Shown piece by piece: positions 1 through 12,960 of a DNA stretch of 64,000 nt. Positions within the stretch are counted from its first letter, which is position 1, and each line of letters starts with the position of its first letter. The notes beneath the pieces are model-generated. The model was given only the letters and a program-made list of their open reading frames with translations, ran no database searches and was not told the DNA's origin. The stretch is from Gymnogyps californianus (taxonomy: Eukaryota > Chordata > Aves > Accipitriformes > Cathartidae): the NCBI RefSeq assembly GCF_018139145.2, contig NC_059472.1, positions 101,196,877-101,260,876 of the forward strand. Direction: 5' to 3'. The translations under genes were made by a program, and so were the position numbers.

Positions 1-1780
1 ATAACCCTGGACATGGAGCTACAAAGATGGGGCAAGAAAGAGGGCGTAGAGCAAGCCCTGGTGCGCAGCGCCTTTCTCATGCTCTCTGCTTACTGAAAAC
101 ACTAGTGTCATAGATGAGATAGCCAAAACATGATGTAAGAAAGGTCTAACTAAAGCATATGTTACGCTCAGGTAATTTTGGTGGTGTTACCGGGAGGTTC
201 GAGGTGGCATTTCCTTGATGCGCAGCCCAGCTCAGCTCTGCACCTCGGTATAGGGTGCTCTGCATGGGATTCCCTGGCACGGGGCTGTAACTCAGTGTTT
301 GGCAGGGGACAACCCCACCTCCCCCTCCTTTTCAGGCCACCGCACTCAGAACACCACCCAGATCTCTGCGCTCATGTTTTCCATTTAAAAGCATTCAGAG
401 CGGCTGAAGCGAAGGGCCACCCAGTGCTTCGAGCGAGCAGCTGCAGTAGTGGGTCTTGTATTGGCCAGAGCGGAGCATGTTCTCACTTATCCGCATTAAA
501 TATGGGTGGCCATGGGTCCCTCGGGAAAGCGTGCTTTCTCACTATCTGGAGGTGGCAACTATTGTCTGCCTTTCCAGCTTTACTGCTTGAAATAGTTTTC
601 TTCTGCTTCCTGTGTCTGTGGAGTTGCGTGTGTTCAATGGTCTTGAAAAACATCACATGGGAGAAAACCTTTTGAATCTGCTCCTCTGGTATAGAGGGAC
701 CAGCTTAATGAGAAACGCTTCTCTTTAAAAAGTTTTTATTAAAAAAAATCCCTTGTTCCTTTCTCCATCCCCTGCCCCTTTTGCTCCCTCCTCTTTCCCA
801 GCTGAGGACTATAGGTGACTTTTGCATGTAATATATTTTTCTGATCAGCCCTCCAAAGGCTAAGTCCCCTGATCTTCTGTACAAAAATGCCATTTCTTAT
901 TAATTTTTTATGAACTGAGCTTATTATCCTGCCTTTCATTTTGTGTAAACTGTAATTAAAATGTACGAAGAATTTGACTTGCAGTGTGCCCTTGTGGGTC
1001 TGTTGTTGGGTCTGCCTTAGCAGCATGCATCAAGAGCACACTGAAACATTGATTTTTATTTTTTTAAATGAAGTCTCAGGTCATTTCACAGGGGGCAATT
1101 GGAGCCTTTGAATGAGGAACCCAGGAATGCCTTTTCCATTGGGCAAGATTTGTGCAGCCACGGCAGGTACCAGTGTAGACCTCTGGCTGGAAATGCAACG
1201 AATGAGCTCAGATCACAGTCAGTTCTAGAAAAGTCAACACATTCCTGGTCTCCAAATAGCTATTTTATTAGGTCGTTTTAAATTTCCTTCCCCTCTTTTT
1301 TGGGCATATTGGTGAAGAAGGTAGAGGGGAGTGACATCATTTGTGACCCTGCTTGAAACGTTACTAGAACAAAGTGAAAATTGTTGTTGTTGTTCTGTGT
1401 AACCCATGAAGACAAATTTGGTGGGAGCCCAGGCAGGCTGCTGGATTTCAGAAATCTGAGATAGCCCAGGGAGAGTCAGGTCACTGGGCATGTGGTGCGG
1501 TTTTGTTTCTGCACCGTGCACTTTTAAGAGTTACCTCGATATTTTGAACATTTCCTTCCTATTGTTCTTAGGTCAATATAGTTATTGTAATAGATGAGTG
1601 TGATTGTAGATAAAACTGTGATAAAGCTTAGGTTTTTCTGCCTTTATATGTGTCCAAAGGCACAACTGACATCAGAGAGTCGCTACTCAGCTTACCGGCA
1701 ATTTTCCCCGCAAAACTTATACCAGGATGGCCAACTTGTAATTGATAATTTGCCAGCAGTATTTGCACGGGGCTTTACTT
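1..1780. other. Unique non-coding sequence
   Basis: No gene, RNA or interspersed repeat is supported. A 165-codon open frame at 178-675 begins with TTG rather than ATG and shows no family motif. The only simple repeat seen is (TTG)5 near 1,381. Confidence 0.6.
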
Positions 1781-1868
1781 GTGTGGTGTGTTTGGATTTT
1801 TTTTGTTGTTTGGTTTTTTTTGTTTGGTTTTGGGTTTTTTGGTGGGTGGTTTTTTTAATTTATTTTTA
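1781..1868. repeat. T/G-rich low-complexity tract
   Basis: About 90 bases are almost entirely T and G on the plus strand, with runs of up to eight T. No retroposon boundary or target duplication is visible. An apparent 91-codon open frame crossing it ends in a low-complexity run and is not credible. Confidence 0.9.
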
Positions 1869-3203
1869 AATTTCCAGCTACATTTCTGTTATAATATGAT
1901 CAACTATGACTCTTAGCTTTTATTTTTTTGGTACTAACTTTCTAGCCATTTTTTGGGAGGAAAATACTGAAGATACAAGCTATGTGTATTATATGGCTGA
2001 ACCCTCCTCCAATGCAAATAAGGAGTTGAGAGAATTATTTTAAACGCCACAATTTTTAAGCAAGCTTGATCGTTGATAGCTGTGACTGTGATACAGACAG
2101 ATCAGAAGATGACAATTTCCACTATTTTAATTTAGTCATTCAGAGATGTTTTTGGGTTGTTTTTTTTCCTTTTTTTTTGGTGACCTATCTGATTATCTCT
2201 GCTTCTGCCTTTTTACACTGTGTTGCCCACAGTCTGCTTTTTGCAACCCAGAATTCATATACTGAATGGTAAGGCTCAGTGTAGTTGCTCTCGTAATCTC
2301 CCCATTGGCCTACTTTAATCTCCCCATTGCCAAGGCTTTAAAAGCAAGGCTGATGTTTTGTTGATTAGGGGGTAGAGGAGGATACATATATATATATAGG
2401 CTCCAGTGTGGCCTGTCCATACATGCAAAGTGCTAATTCACTCACTTTTGGGGGTCAGAGTTAGAGGACGGCTGGGTGGGGGCTGGTTTCTTATCGATAT
2501 CCTTTAGTCTTTGCTCTGCTCTGTGGCTGAGGGTATCATGGGGCAAGGCAAAGTTTAGTGGGAGAAGATGTCTGCTTTTTCCATAGCAGACTGAACATGG
2601 CCTTTCACGATGCTCGTGTTTTCCCAGATGAGACCAAACCGAGTCTGGTGAGGGGCTCTGGACCAGCCTGTCATTTCAGTCGAGTTGTGTCTTTGCACTC
2701 AAATTGTTTCTGATATGTGCCTTAATTAGTTAAATAGTATAATCTGTCCAAAGAAACCTCCTCCTATTTCCTCAAATAGTGGATTGCTCAGATGATTTCT
2801 CATTTAAAAACCCCAGTAAGACTGTTTCTTTTGATGCTTTTCTCTTTCTTTCCCTTGTGTGGGGGTAAGCCAGCTTCATTATAAAGGCAGTGTAGCCAGG
2901 CAGTTTCTTAGCTGTGGATAAATAGCGGGACCTTTGAGCCGAGCCATTCCAGATGACCTAGGATGAATCGGGCTGCATTCCTAGCGAGGGCACCCCTTTT
3001 TCTAAACAGATGAAAAGCTGCCTTTTAAGCGTACCCGCATATATCCTGTTTGGGGGCAGATGTTTTTCAGTGTTGCTTTTTGCTTTCCTGAGAATATAGC
3101 ATAAGGTTAGCAAAATATTTAAACTGTAACATAGTCACAGGCTGAGTGCACAAGGTTTATTTAAGGGAGGAGAGTGCTATTTATGGAAAGCATGTGGTTT
3201 ACT
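1869..3203. other. Unique non-coding sequence
   Basis: AT-leaning unique DNA with a short (TA)n run near 2,384 and a small tandem duplication at 2,293-2,331. No coding potential is visible. Confidence 0.6.
2293..2331. repeat. Short imperfect tandem duplication
   Basis: taatctccccattg occurs at 2,294 and again at 2,316, a period of 22 bases with minor differences outside the core. Confidence 0.85.
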
Positions 3204-3226
3204 CCCCCCCCCCCCCCCCCCCCCCC
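3204..3226. repeat. Pure C23 homopolymer
   Basis: Twenty-three uninterrupted C residues (G on the minus strand). Long G/C homopolymers are much rarer than A/T ones in vertebrate genomes. Such a tract can form an i-motif or G-quadruplex and is prone to length error in sequencing and assembly. Confidence 0.99.
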
Positions 3227-3429
3227 AAAGTGGGAATGTTTCTTTGGGGTTTGGCATGCTCTTCCATACAGTATGTGAAAGGAAGAGAGGAAGGTTTTTG
3301 GAAACTTTCCATACACTCATGTCCACTTTCTCACCCCAGGTGTGAAAGTTTACTGATTGTTGTATTTTGTGTGTTTATATTTTGCCTGCTAGGTTTTAAG
3401 CAGTATTTTTAATCTCATCTTTTACAATC

Positions 3430-3790
3430 AAATGATGCAATTTTCTCCCCTTTATAGTTGTGGTACGCTGATAATCTGAATTAAGTGCAAATTATGGGTG
3501 CCGCTTAGGAGCAAAATGAGAAAAAGACATTACAGCTCTTGCAAATGCTTCATTATACTAAACTGCCAATTTTAAAGTTCATTTCATTGCGTTTAAAGTG
3601 AAATGTTTAAAGGAAGTGTGGATAGCTGGAAAGGTTGCCACACTGCTTAAAAAAAGATTATATGATGATATGAGATACTTGGTTGTCATTATGTCAATCA
3701 TGGCTCGTCAAGCAACATTAGTCTTTGTCTGGCATTTGTGGAAGACAGTTATATGAGAGTGCTAAAAAGCCCTGAAAAGTATGTTTGTTA
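3430..3790. promoter_or_regulatory. Candidate conserved non-coding element
   Basis: Complex, repeat-free AT-rich sequence contains homeodomain-like and nuclear-factor-like words (for example ctgaattaagtgcaaat near 3,476 and tcattatgtcaatcatgg near 3,686), with no open frame. This texture is common in deeply conserved vertebrate enhancers. Conservation cannot be seen from one sequence, so the call is tentative. Confidence 0.2.
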
Positions 3791-5835
3791 GTTGCAGGGT
3801 TGAGTAAGATATTCAGCTCTGGCAAAGGATCTTTACAGTCCAATATTGGCAAGACAGGTAAATTTTTTTTATGACTCAAGAAAATGTTGTATCAATTCTT
3901 TGCCTGATCCTGGGGGAGTCTGCAATGGCCAGCCCAAAAATGGGTCTTGAAGAAGGGCAACTTGCTGTGCAGTGTACAGGATTGCAAGCTTTTGCACAAA
4001 ATACTGCACGCCCTAAATTTAGAAACCAGTGCTTGTCTCCAAGGGAAGTCTCAAGGCCCATTGAGAGCAGCCGTGCCTTCTCGCCTGTTTGAGGAGCATG
4101 GTTGGCTCTTGGCAGGAGTGAGGCAGGAAGGTGGTGGAGCTGAGGGATGTCCTGTGTAACGTGGGTTTTCTGCTCTGCCATGAGCTTAGGAAACGATTAG
4201 TTATCAGATGCTACACCCATGCCGGAGGTCTGAAACCCTTAGATTTTCATTCAAACTGTTAAGTGCTTTCATCTAATGAAAATCACTTTCCTTTAAAAAG
4301 GAAAACATTAAAACAAACGATAACTATTTCTTTTCCTAATGACTTTTTTGATCTAAGCGCTTTCAGAGTGCTTAGCCTTGCAAGTTCAGATTTATTTTTT
4401 TTTAAATTGCTTTACAAAATCACAGGATGTTTCTGTGGTGAACATACATCTGTGCTGGCTTTCGCTGAGCTTTGGAAATAGGTCAGGAATTAAAGCTCCG
4501 GCTTTGTGGTTCTGAGGAAAGCCCTTAAGAAACTCTCTCAGACATAAGAGGGTAAAGAGGGGTCACTGGAAATACTGTTTGACCATATATAGATGGTGTG
4601 GTCTCTCTTGTCTGCATGTATGTACAACTATACTCTATACACCCACATATATGTATGACCTGTTGAAACTGGTGCTCTTCAATGCTTGCTTAGAAAGGAC
4701 AGATTGCTGCAGGGAAAAAAAAGATGTAGTCATGGGAAAACATTGAGAGATGTTCTACCTTTACATGGCAGTGGCAACTCCTTATATGCCTTGAGCTTAG
4801 CTATATGTCCTAAGTTTAGCTCTATTGTTTCGTGTACGTCTGCAAAAAAAAAAAACCCTATGCAAGGCGTGCATTCACTGTGTGGTTGCATTGCCATGGA
4901 AACTGGCACCAAACCTCATTCACACATCATGTCTGGCTACAGACGGATAGAGGTCGTGTGCTGGCATCTGCCCTGTGCTGCCCTCGGGTCTTTTGCAAGC
5001 TCTCCTAAGAGGGAGGTAGTGAGAAGAGGGATGGTGGCTTTCAGGAGAAGGGAAGAGGAAACAAATCGCACAGGGAGCAAAAATGGCCAATAAAGTGTGA
5101 AAAATCAACCATTTTGCCCTGCTCCCAAATATTACTGTTTTGCTGTAGTTTGATAATTTTGCTTTTTTGATCTCAGAATAACAGTGGAAATGAATAATTG
5201 CTGCAGTATTAGTGGGAGGTGCTTGGGTCATTTCTTATTCCCTCACCCTAGGTCTCAGTAGGGCAGTATGGAGGAGCTCTGGGTGAGCGAGGCGTGCACC
5301 GAAGGAGCAGGGCGTGAAGCATACGGGTGGAGAGCTTTGACACAGGGATTAAACATGGACATGATTTATGTAGCTTTTCCTGCAACATTTATTTAAAAAA
5401 AAAAAAAGTTCAAAGCCTTAGAAAAAAATGTTAAGCTAAAGAGAAATTAAATAAAACAAAATCCAGCCTTTGGGGTAAATGGAATTCCCCTATACTTGTC
5501 CTTCCTGTCCTGCTAGGAATCTTATAGCAGGATTACCAAATGTGAGGCTTTTTCTTTGCAGCAGAACAGGAGGGCAAAAGGAAAATAGGATGGGAGGAGA
5601 GAGGTGTTTTGGTTTTTTTTCCCTTCAAAACACATTTTTCCTTTCCTTTGGCATAAGCAGCTTCTTCCATCTCTCTCTAAGTCCCTTATTTATTGGACCT
5701 GCGGGTGGCCTTTAGACAACCTCATAACAATGTGGCCTTTCGCTATCCTAAAACATTAATTTCCAGGCATGCTGTGTAGGCAGCCTGCCTTCACGGTGTG
5801 CACAATTGTTCATTTATTCTGTGCCTAGGTTAGGG
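3791..5835. other. Unique non-coding sequence
   Basis: Several overlapping open frames of 60-135 codons occur on both strands near 3.9-4.2 and 4.7-5.2 kb. None shows a recognisable domain, and their overlap on both strands argues for chance. A12-13 runs occur near 4,843 and 5,395. Confidence 0.6.
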
Positions 5836-5839
5836 AGAG

Positions 5840-5945
5840 CGGCTACTGCTTTCCGACCCTCCCCCTCCTCCCCTCTGCCCCCTCCCAGAGCCCTCTGTGT
5901 GTGCTGAGGACGCAGCGCAGCCGGGAGAGCCCCCCGGCCCCCGAA
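5840..5945. other. Short GC-rich, pyrimidine-rich pocket
   Basis: A C/T-rich run (5,858-5,890) is followed by a CpG-containing block (5,908-5,945). At about 100 bases it is far below CpG-island size. It could be a minor regulatory site or a decayed repeat; no coding frame or promoter element can be assigned. Confidence 0.3.
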
Positions 5946-8900
5946 TACTGCCTTCAGATGAAGGAGGCAAATCACATTTACAGCTGCTGTAAAGAGGACC
6001 GGTTTCTTTGTCGTGGACATTGCTGAGTTTAACTAGCAAAAGGTTAGCGCGGCTAAAGGACTAGAAATCTGAGCACGGTACAAACCGTGGATAATGCACC
6101 AAATCATTGCAGCTTTAAAGGTACTTCTCCATCTCTGTACCTCCCACTATCTCTTTCCTGAGGCTGCTGAATCAAACCAAACTAGCTGGTAGGTAAGATG
6201 GACATATTAGCAAAATCTTTGCTACACATTTGTTTCTCCTCCTTCTGCTTTCCAAGTGATCTGTGGGGCCTGTGGGCAGCGTGCCATAGCGTCAAAATAT
6301 TCTAAGCATTAAGCCATTTCTTTGGGAGTTGGTATTTATCTGAAACACTATGCACTTAATCTCAAAGTGCTGTAAATTTAAGATACCTTTTATTACGTAT
6401 AAATACTTTCAAATCTGGGACCTGCCTTGCATAAATGTGCAATGACACACTTAGACTTGGCCCCTGAGAGGGGCTGGCTGTAGTCAGGCAGTTGTTTAAC
6501 AACTTGCCAAGGGGAAATTGAGGGCCAGTGCAAGGTGAAGGCCTGAGCTGACTGGGGAGCTACATTGTGGCTGCCGCTGCCTCCCCGCTGCATGTTTCCC
6601 CGCAGCGACCCTGCTCCATGCCTCTTCCCACAGGGGACGTGTCAAGAACACAGGCCGTGGAGGCAGAAATGGGAGAAGCGAAACTTGTGCTGCTTGTGCT
6701 GCTCCTCAGCAAAGCAAACTGGCATTTTCAGGAGGTTTTGCGCTTGTTCAGTTTGAAGTCAGGTGCAAGGTGCTCGTGCTCACAACTGGGATCCCTGGCG
6801 GCTTCATTTCAAATCCGGTACTTCTGTGAGAAACCAGGTGCATGTAACTCCTTTACCTCAGCATCCTCTGATGCTGCTCATATGGGTGCAGCACAGACAT
6901 GTCTCGAGCTGTGGCCTCTTTGCACCTTGCTGTAGACCTTTGTGTCTCCTCTGCTTGCCATCAGTTGTGTCAGTAATGGTAATACTAGGGTGATGACAGT
7001 CCTGCAAGATTCCTGATCGTGCGTGTGTGCCAAAGCCGACCACAATTATCCGCCCCCCCCACACGATCCCAGGCAGCAGGGTGAGATCATCGCTATGAAA
7101 TCACTAAGCTGCAATACCATGTAGGTCCAGCTCCAGCATATTCAAGCTGCGCGTGGCTTATTGTCACGTACGTGTGTAATTGCTAGCTGGGTCTTCATGT
7201 GGTGGTGCCCTGAAAATTAGTTGCTGTCATTTTCTCTTTGATTAGTGTCCTCTCTAATTGAAAAGAAGTCTTACCTTGAGGGAGGTTTTTCTTCATGTAT
7301 TTTGTTAGTGCGTATTTTTTTTCTGAATTATAAACTTACTTCCCTGTATAGGTCCTAGAAAAAAGAAATGGACTGACAAAGATTAAATATTCCCTCTAAA
7401 CATGAGGCTGACAATGTTCAAGTTTAAATAAAAAAAATAAAAAAATCTGAAAGTCAACCTTGTTTCTGGTCTTTTCTTGCAGCTTTTGAAATGTCACTGC
7501 CAAGAGAAATGACCACAGTGGTGAATGAAGCTATGGAAAAAACAGAGCTGAATCTCTTTTTTCATGTTGTTGTTGTCGTTATAATATCTAGTCCCCTTTT
7601 TTGAAAATGTAAGTCAGGGAAATGTGTGCACTGACGTTCAGAAATAAACACCTAGAGTCGTTTTAGCATTAAAGTACTTGGAATATATAAAGATTACCTC
7701 GATAGACATGCTTTGTTCATGAAATGAATCAGTGAAATTTGGCATGCTTCTTAAAGAGGCCTTTTGCCAGTCTTTCCCCATATTCTTAGCTCATGCCTTT
7801 GCCTAATGATGTGATCCATGGTGGGCAGGAATAATTCAGCCTAACGATGAATAATAGTAGCATTTGTGGTCAACCGGTCATGACATTCTCACTCGAGCAT
7901 TTCTCTTTGGGAACTGCGTCTTCAAGTCATGAGACTTGCAGTAATGTCAAGAGCAAGAGCAGCACAGGAACAGACTGGGTGAGGGAGAAAGGGGACACTT
8001 GTTTTACAAGGTCCACTGTAGGGAAAAAAACAAAAAGGAAACACAAAAATCTTGCTTGAAATACTGGTAGCTTTACAATCATCTCTTTGTGACACTCCCT
8101 CCACCCCCAAGTACTTCTGTGTTTAAATCAATGTATGTCTGCTGCCCTGTGCACAAAACCCACTGGAGTCTCAGTGAGGGAAAAACAACCTGTAAGAAAG
8201 GAGGTGAGGTGAGTAGAGAAGGACAGGGAAAGCATCAAGGTGGGAAGAATTTATCTGTAGCCTAAACCAAGCAAATGCAAAATAAAGCAGATGCTTTTAA
8301 ACGTGCTGGAATCGGACATGCTACCCCAGATTTGGATCTTCCTGGGCAGAGGAAGAAGGGGAGCATGTTAAACCTGGGGGTCATGTTTAAATGGGGACAT
8401 GATGTAAACATTGTCATGCTCAGAATGAGCTACTTGATCATGCCTCATCTGTGTCTGTTGTTTCTAAGTCTTAGGTATTAGGTATCTTTGAAGGTTAAAT
8501 TTATAGAGATAAATTATTCATTGCTAAGTAGAAAGGGATGTGTGAAAAATGCAGGCTTCCCCACTGCAACTTAAAAAGACAAAGAAGCTCCTGTGGGTAC
8601 ATACTTGTGGTAGCTGCATATAGGAATAGTTTGGACACTATAGTTTTGATTAAAGGCAGGTTTGAAGTACTGTGGTCATGCTGATTAGATGTGTAAGATG
8701 TAACTGCTTTGCGTTGAAGCAAAAAACGTGTTTACAGGAAGAGGAATAAACGGGAAAGGAGTATCTGTGGTTCAAGGGAGAAGAATTATTAATGTTCCGA
8801 TGACTTTCACAAACTAAAAGTCTGGGAAGTTGGTTGTGGGCTAAGAAAACCACAAGTACTCAGGCTTGGTTTAAATTCAGTCCCTCAAAATTTGTTTGAA

Positions 8901-11900
8901 TGTGTGAGTAGGAATCCAAATATTGTGGTGACAGAAGAGCTGACGCTCTTTCCATCCTTCAGATGTCATTTACAGGACATTGGAAATGCTTGAAGAACCA
9001 GAAAGATACACCTTTCACACAAAGTAGTGTAAAATACTACTGAAAATCATCAAGAAGAAAAAGAAACTTAATTTACAGTTTTGAATAAAGTGACACTAAG
9101 AGAACATGTGCCACCTTGTCACGTGTTACTTAAGAGATTCTGCCAATGTACCCAAAGTAACTCCATCCTCAAAAAGGGCAGAAGAAAATCATGTCAAATA
9201 CGATAGTCTTCTGATGTGTCCCATTAGTTATGAATTTCTACAAGTATTTTTCAAATACAAAATAAATTATTCTAAACAGCAATGGCCTTATTAAAGATGT
9301 TACAATTAAGGTAACACAAAACATGTCAAAATTGTACAGTTTATGCTGAAAACTGACTAATCTGCAGCTGAAAGGGTTGAAGCTAACCTTGTGCATCAGA
9401 GGTATGTTAAAAATTAATAGTAATAGCAACTCCAGAATTTGACCCATGGTTTTCAGAACAGTTTGGAAAAGTATTTTCACACAGTACATGCCCAAACTTT
9501 TTTTTTTTAAACTATCCTTTGCATTTTATCTAAGTTGTGTAAGAATTTGTAACCAGAGACTATAGACAAATTACCCATCCAAAGTAAGCAGGAATGTTAA
9601 CTGGAGCAGAAGAAACAATAACCAGCTTAAACTGCTAAAATATTTTCTTTCATTTGTATGACAACGCTATATAAAAGTTCCAGCTGAAAGTGGGGGCCCA
9701 TGTTGTTTGATATTGTACAAAAGCAGAGTACAGTGTATGGAGAGAGAGCACAGAGTGCACGCAGTAAAAATCTGACCTGAGAAAGTTGTACGAAGAGTTT
9801 TGGGAAGAAGGAGTAGGAATAATGAAGTTAAATTGATTTTGCTGTAGTTAAAATCATATGGAGGTTTGCTTAAATTCCTCTGATTTTGCTTTTGATTTGA
9901 GGAGAGGGGTGTGAGAAGCTTGATTTTTAAGCTGGAGTAACCTAAAGAAGCTGCATTATTTCGAAATTCTTTTACTTTAAGGCACTATAATACAGTAGTC
10001 TATGACAAGAGAAGAATTTCACTCAATCACAGCCTAGAAATAGCAAATGTTCCCTTGACAGACACCACTAATGTATTTATTGACACCATGAAGCAGTCTT
10101 AAGCAGACAGTTGAGCTTCTCAGAATAATATCTGTAATGTTGCACAGTAATATTTACATGCACAAAATGGTTAATTGAACACTTAGGGCAAATTCAGAGC
10201 TGCTGTAGTGGGTTTAACTTCTTTGAAGTCAAATGATTTGCACATGCCTGCATCATGGCCGAGTGTGATCTCTTTGGCTTTTCCAAGTTAGGTTGCTGAA
10301 GATACTAAGGCGACTGTTTTGGAAATGTATTTCCTAATCGTTGCATTCCTTTTCCACTAAGGATGTGGCTTTGGTCAATTATTTACTTACTCGGCCTCAA
10401 ACAGATCTACACTTCTCAAAACCTTTCTTTGTTCAGTTTGTACCCAAACCGCACGTCCTTGGTATCGGCTTCTGCAGGAAGTCTGAGGCAAGCGATGGCT
10501 GCAATTCCATGTAGCTCTGAAAGATGAAACAACATGAAGGAAACAGTCATGATGTCTGAATTTTTTATCTCCTTTTATCATGTGAATGCTCACTGCATTA
10601 GAATATCCTCATCAGCAAACCCTCTGCAGTTACCAAATGTCTCAGCTTTGTTTCAGTGTTAACCAGCTGTAAAAGACATTTTATTGCCTTGTGTATTCTT
10701 CCACCATAAAACTTACCATTTAAGTAAATCAATTCAGTATTAGTTTATAGATGACTCTAAGATGGAGAGTTTTTCTTAAATTTATTGTGACTAGCGGCAA
10801 GGTACGCACAGGAACCAGTACATTTGGAGCAAGCAGCAACCTGTACTGCAGTATTTGTAGGGGGGGCGTTACCCCATGAGTAATGCAGCGGTCCGCATGC
10901 CCTGCTGCAGAAGACCAGCTGGCTGCTGTGTGCTACCAGAGCTGCTTGCCAGCAGGCACGGCTCATTAGGAGCCTAGTTGCAGGATATAACATCTTTGCA
11001 GCCAATTAACAATGCTGCTCTTTAAAAAGGTCCAGATCCTTCCTGATTCAGCAAAGCACTTCAATACATGTTCAAAGGTAAATGCTTGATTAAAGTTTTG
11101 TGTAATAAAGATGTGAGGTCTTGCGCTTGAGGTTAAACAGGTAGGCGCATTCCCAAATCAGGGCCTGACATGTTACAGTTCTTAAAGGTTTCCAGGAATC
11201 TTGAATATCCTGAAATACTGACTTTGCTGATTTCCAAGCTGAGTATAATCTACAACTGAAAAACGAAACCAAACCACATTACTGTGAAGCATGCAGGAAA
11301 GCCTTCTAAAATCCATTTCCCCATCATCACTGATGCTTGTCTAGTCAAAGAAATTCTAGCAGACTGTTTACATTTTGGTAACCTTAAAATAAATAAATAA
11401 AAAGAAATTACACGAGCCTAGTTTTCTGGAAATGGAGTTTAAAAAAAAAGAAATATTTGGTAAAATGAATTTATTCTTTGTAAAAAGAAGCAATAAGAGT
11501 AATTGAGTTGTTATACTCCTCCTGACTGTAATATTTCTGACTGTACAAGGTGGTATTTTGTAGCCTGCTTCCTGTGGCCAAGTGAAGAAGTGCGTATTAG
11601 GAGAACCAAAATCCAAGTTTTTGCCTTAGTATTTTATGTAACAATGTGTGCCACTTTCCCACACTTATTTTCTGGTGTATAACATCCACTTATTGTAATA
11701 CCCTACTGATAAATCATTACAGTATTTATTAGGAAAATGTCTTTGCTCCAGTTCAGTGGGTTAACAGCAGAATCAAAGCTATTCTCTCACTGATTGCGAG
11801 TTACTTATAAACGTAACGTTGCTTGTGGACTGGGTCTAAACACCTTACTATGAGATCTAAACTTGACATTTTCTGTAATAGTATATTGAATTGTCATAGC

Positions 11901-12239
11901 TCACTGCTTCATCTTCTACAATGCCCGATTTTCTTATATTCCCACTGATACAGTGCAAAGCTGCAGCTGACTGCAGGGAGTGTAGACTCAAGCCCCAAAT
12001 GATTTTTAAATGCAGTTTGTTGTAAGTGATTAATTGGTGAAGCATGCTATGAACGTGGACCATTTCATTCTTCCTCTTACTTACTTTGTTCTGTTAGAGA
12101 ACAAGTTGAAATAAGTTTTCTGGTGTGTGTGACACCTTGCTTGAATGTTTTCAACTTTTGTTTTCAGTCTGAATTGGGCTGGAGTGGTATTTTCTTTTTA
12201 ATTTATTATTTGGACCTGAAACTTAAAACCAGATAGCCA
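5946..12239. other. Unique non-coding sequence
   Basis: No recognised gene or interspersed repeat. Open frames are at most 122 codons (6,567-6,935) and have no family signature. GC content falls from about 8 kb onward. Confidence 0.6.
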
Positions 12240-12960
12240 AAACAAACATGTTCCCTGTACAGAGACTGCCTAGAAGTAGCTGGAATTTGGTCACAGCCTG
12301 CAAGGCAGTCACAGCACCTCCTGTCGAGGTGCTGGCATGTCACTTGTCCTCATGGGGCTGGTGCCAGCTGCCCTGGGGACCTCTGGGCCTGGGGATAGTG
12401 GCCTCTGACAGCCCAAATGATAAGACGGGAGTCAGATCCCAGGGGTCTGTCTCCAGTTTCCACTCTCAGATTCACTGGACCTGTTCAGGGGTAAGGCTCT
12501 GAGGCTTCACAGGTTACCATGTTTCGGATATGTTGGCGAAATTCTGGTTTTAGTTGGTGTAATGCTTGAACGCCCCAGAGGTGCAGGTTCTGGAAGCAAT
12601 GAAATCCAGAGAGCTGGGGCAAACTCTGCTACAAGACCAGCCCCCCCAAATCCACATCTGTCACAGCCCACCAGAAATCCACATGAAAGTTCAGTGACAG
12701 CCCTGCCTTTCTTTGCCTTGCCCCAAATTTCCGTGTATTTCAGATGAAACATTTTGGGTTTGATGATGCAAGACTCTTTAGGTGAAAACATTCACAGCAA
12801 AATGTGCAGCCCCTCCCAGGCACAGGGTTGAGCCTGAGCTGCGAGGCTGCATCAGAAAACAGGCGAACTTTGGAAAAGTTTGGGCCACATGTGAACTTTG
12901 CCACTGGTCAAATATAAATAATCCTGCTCAGACCCTAACAGCTGAGTTGAAGCAGAGCTT
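12240..12960. other. Mildly GC-richer unique sequence
   Basis: This stretch contrasts with its AT-rich flanks. It holds several short open frames on both strands (84, 94, 61 and 60 codons) with no domain match and no paired splice-site pattern that I can defend. Possibly an old unrecognised repeat; function unknown. Confidence 0.4.

Noticed and set aside
178..675. 165-codon plus-strand open frame
   Set aside because: It starts at TTG, has no domain or repeat match that I recognise, and lies in locally GC-richer sequence where long chance frames are expected.
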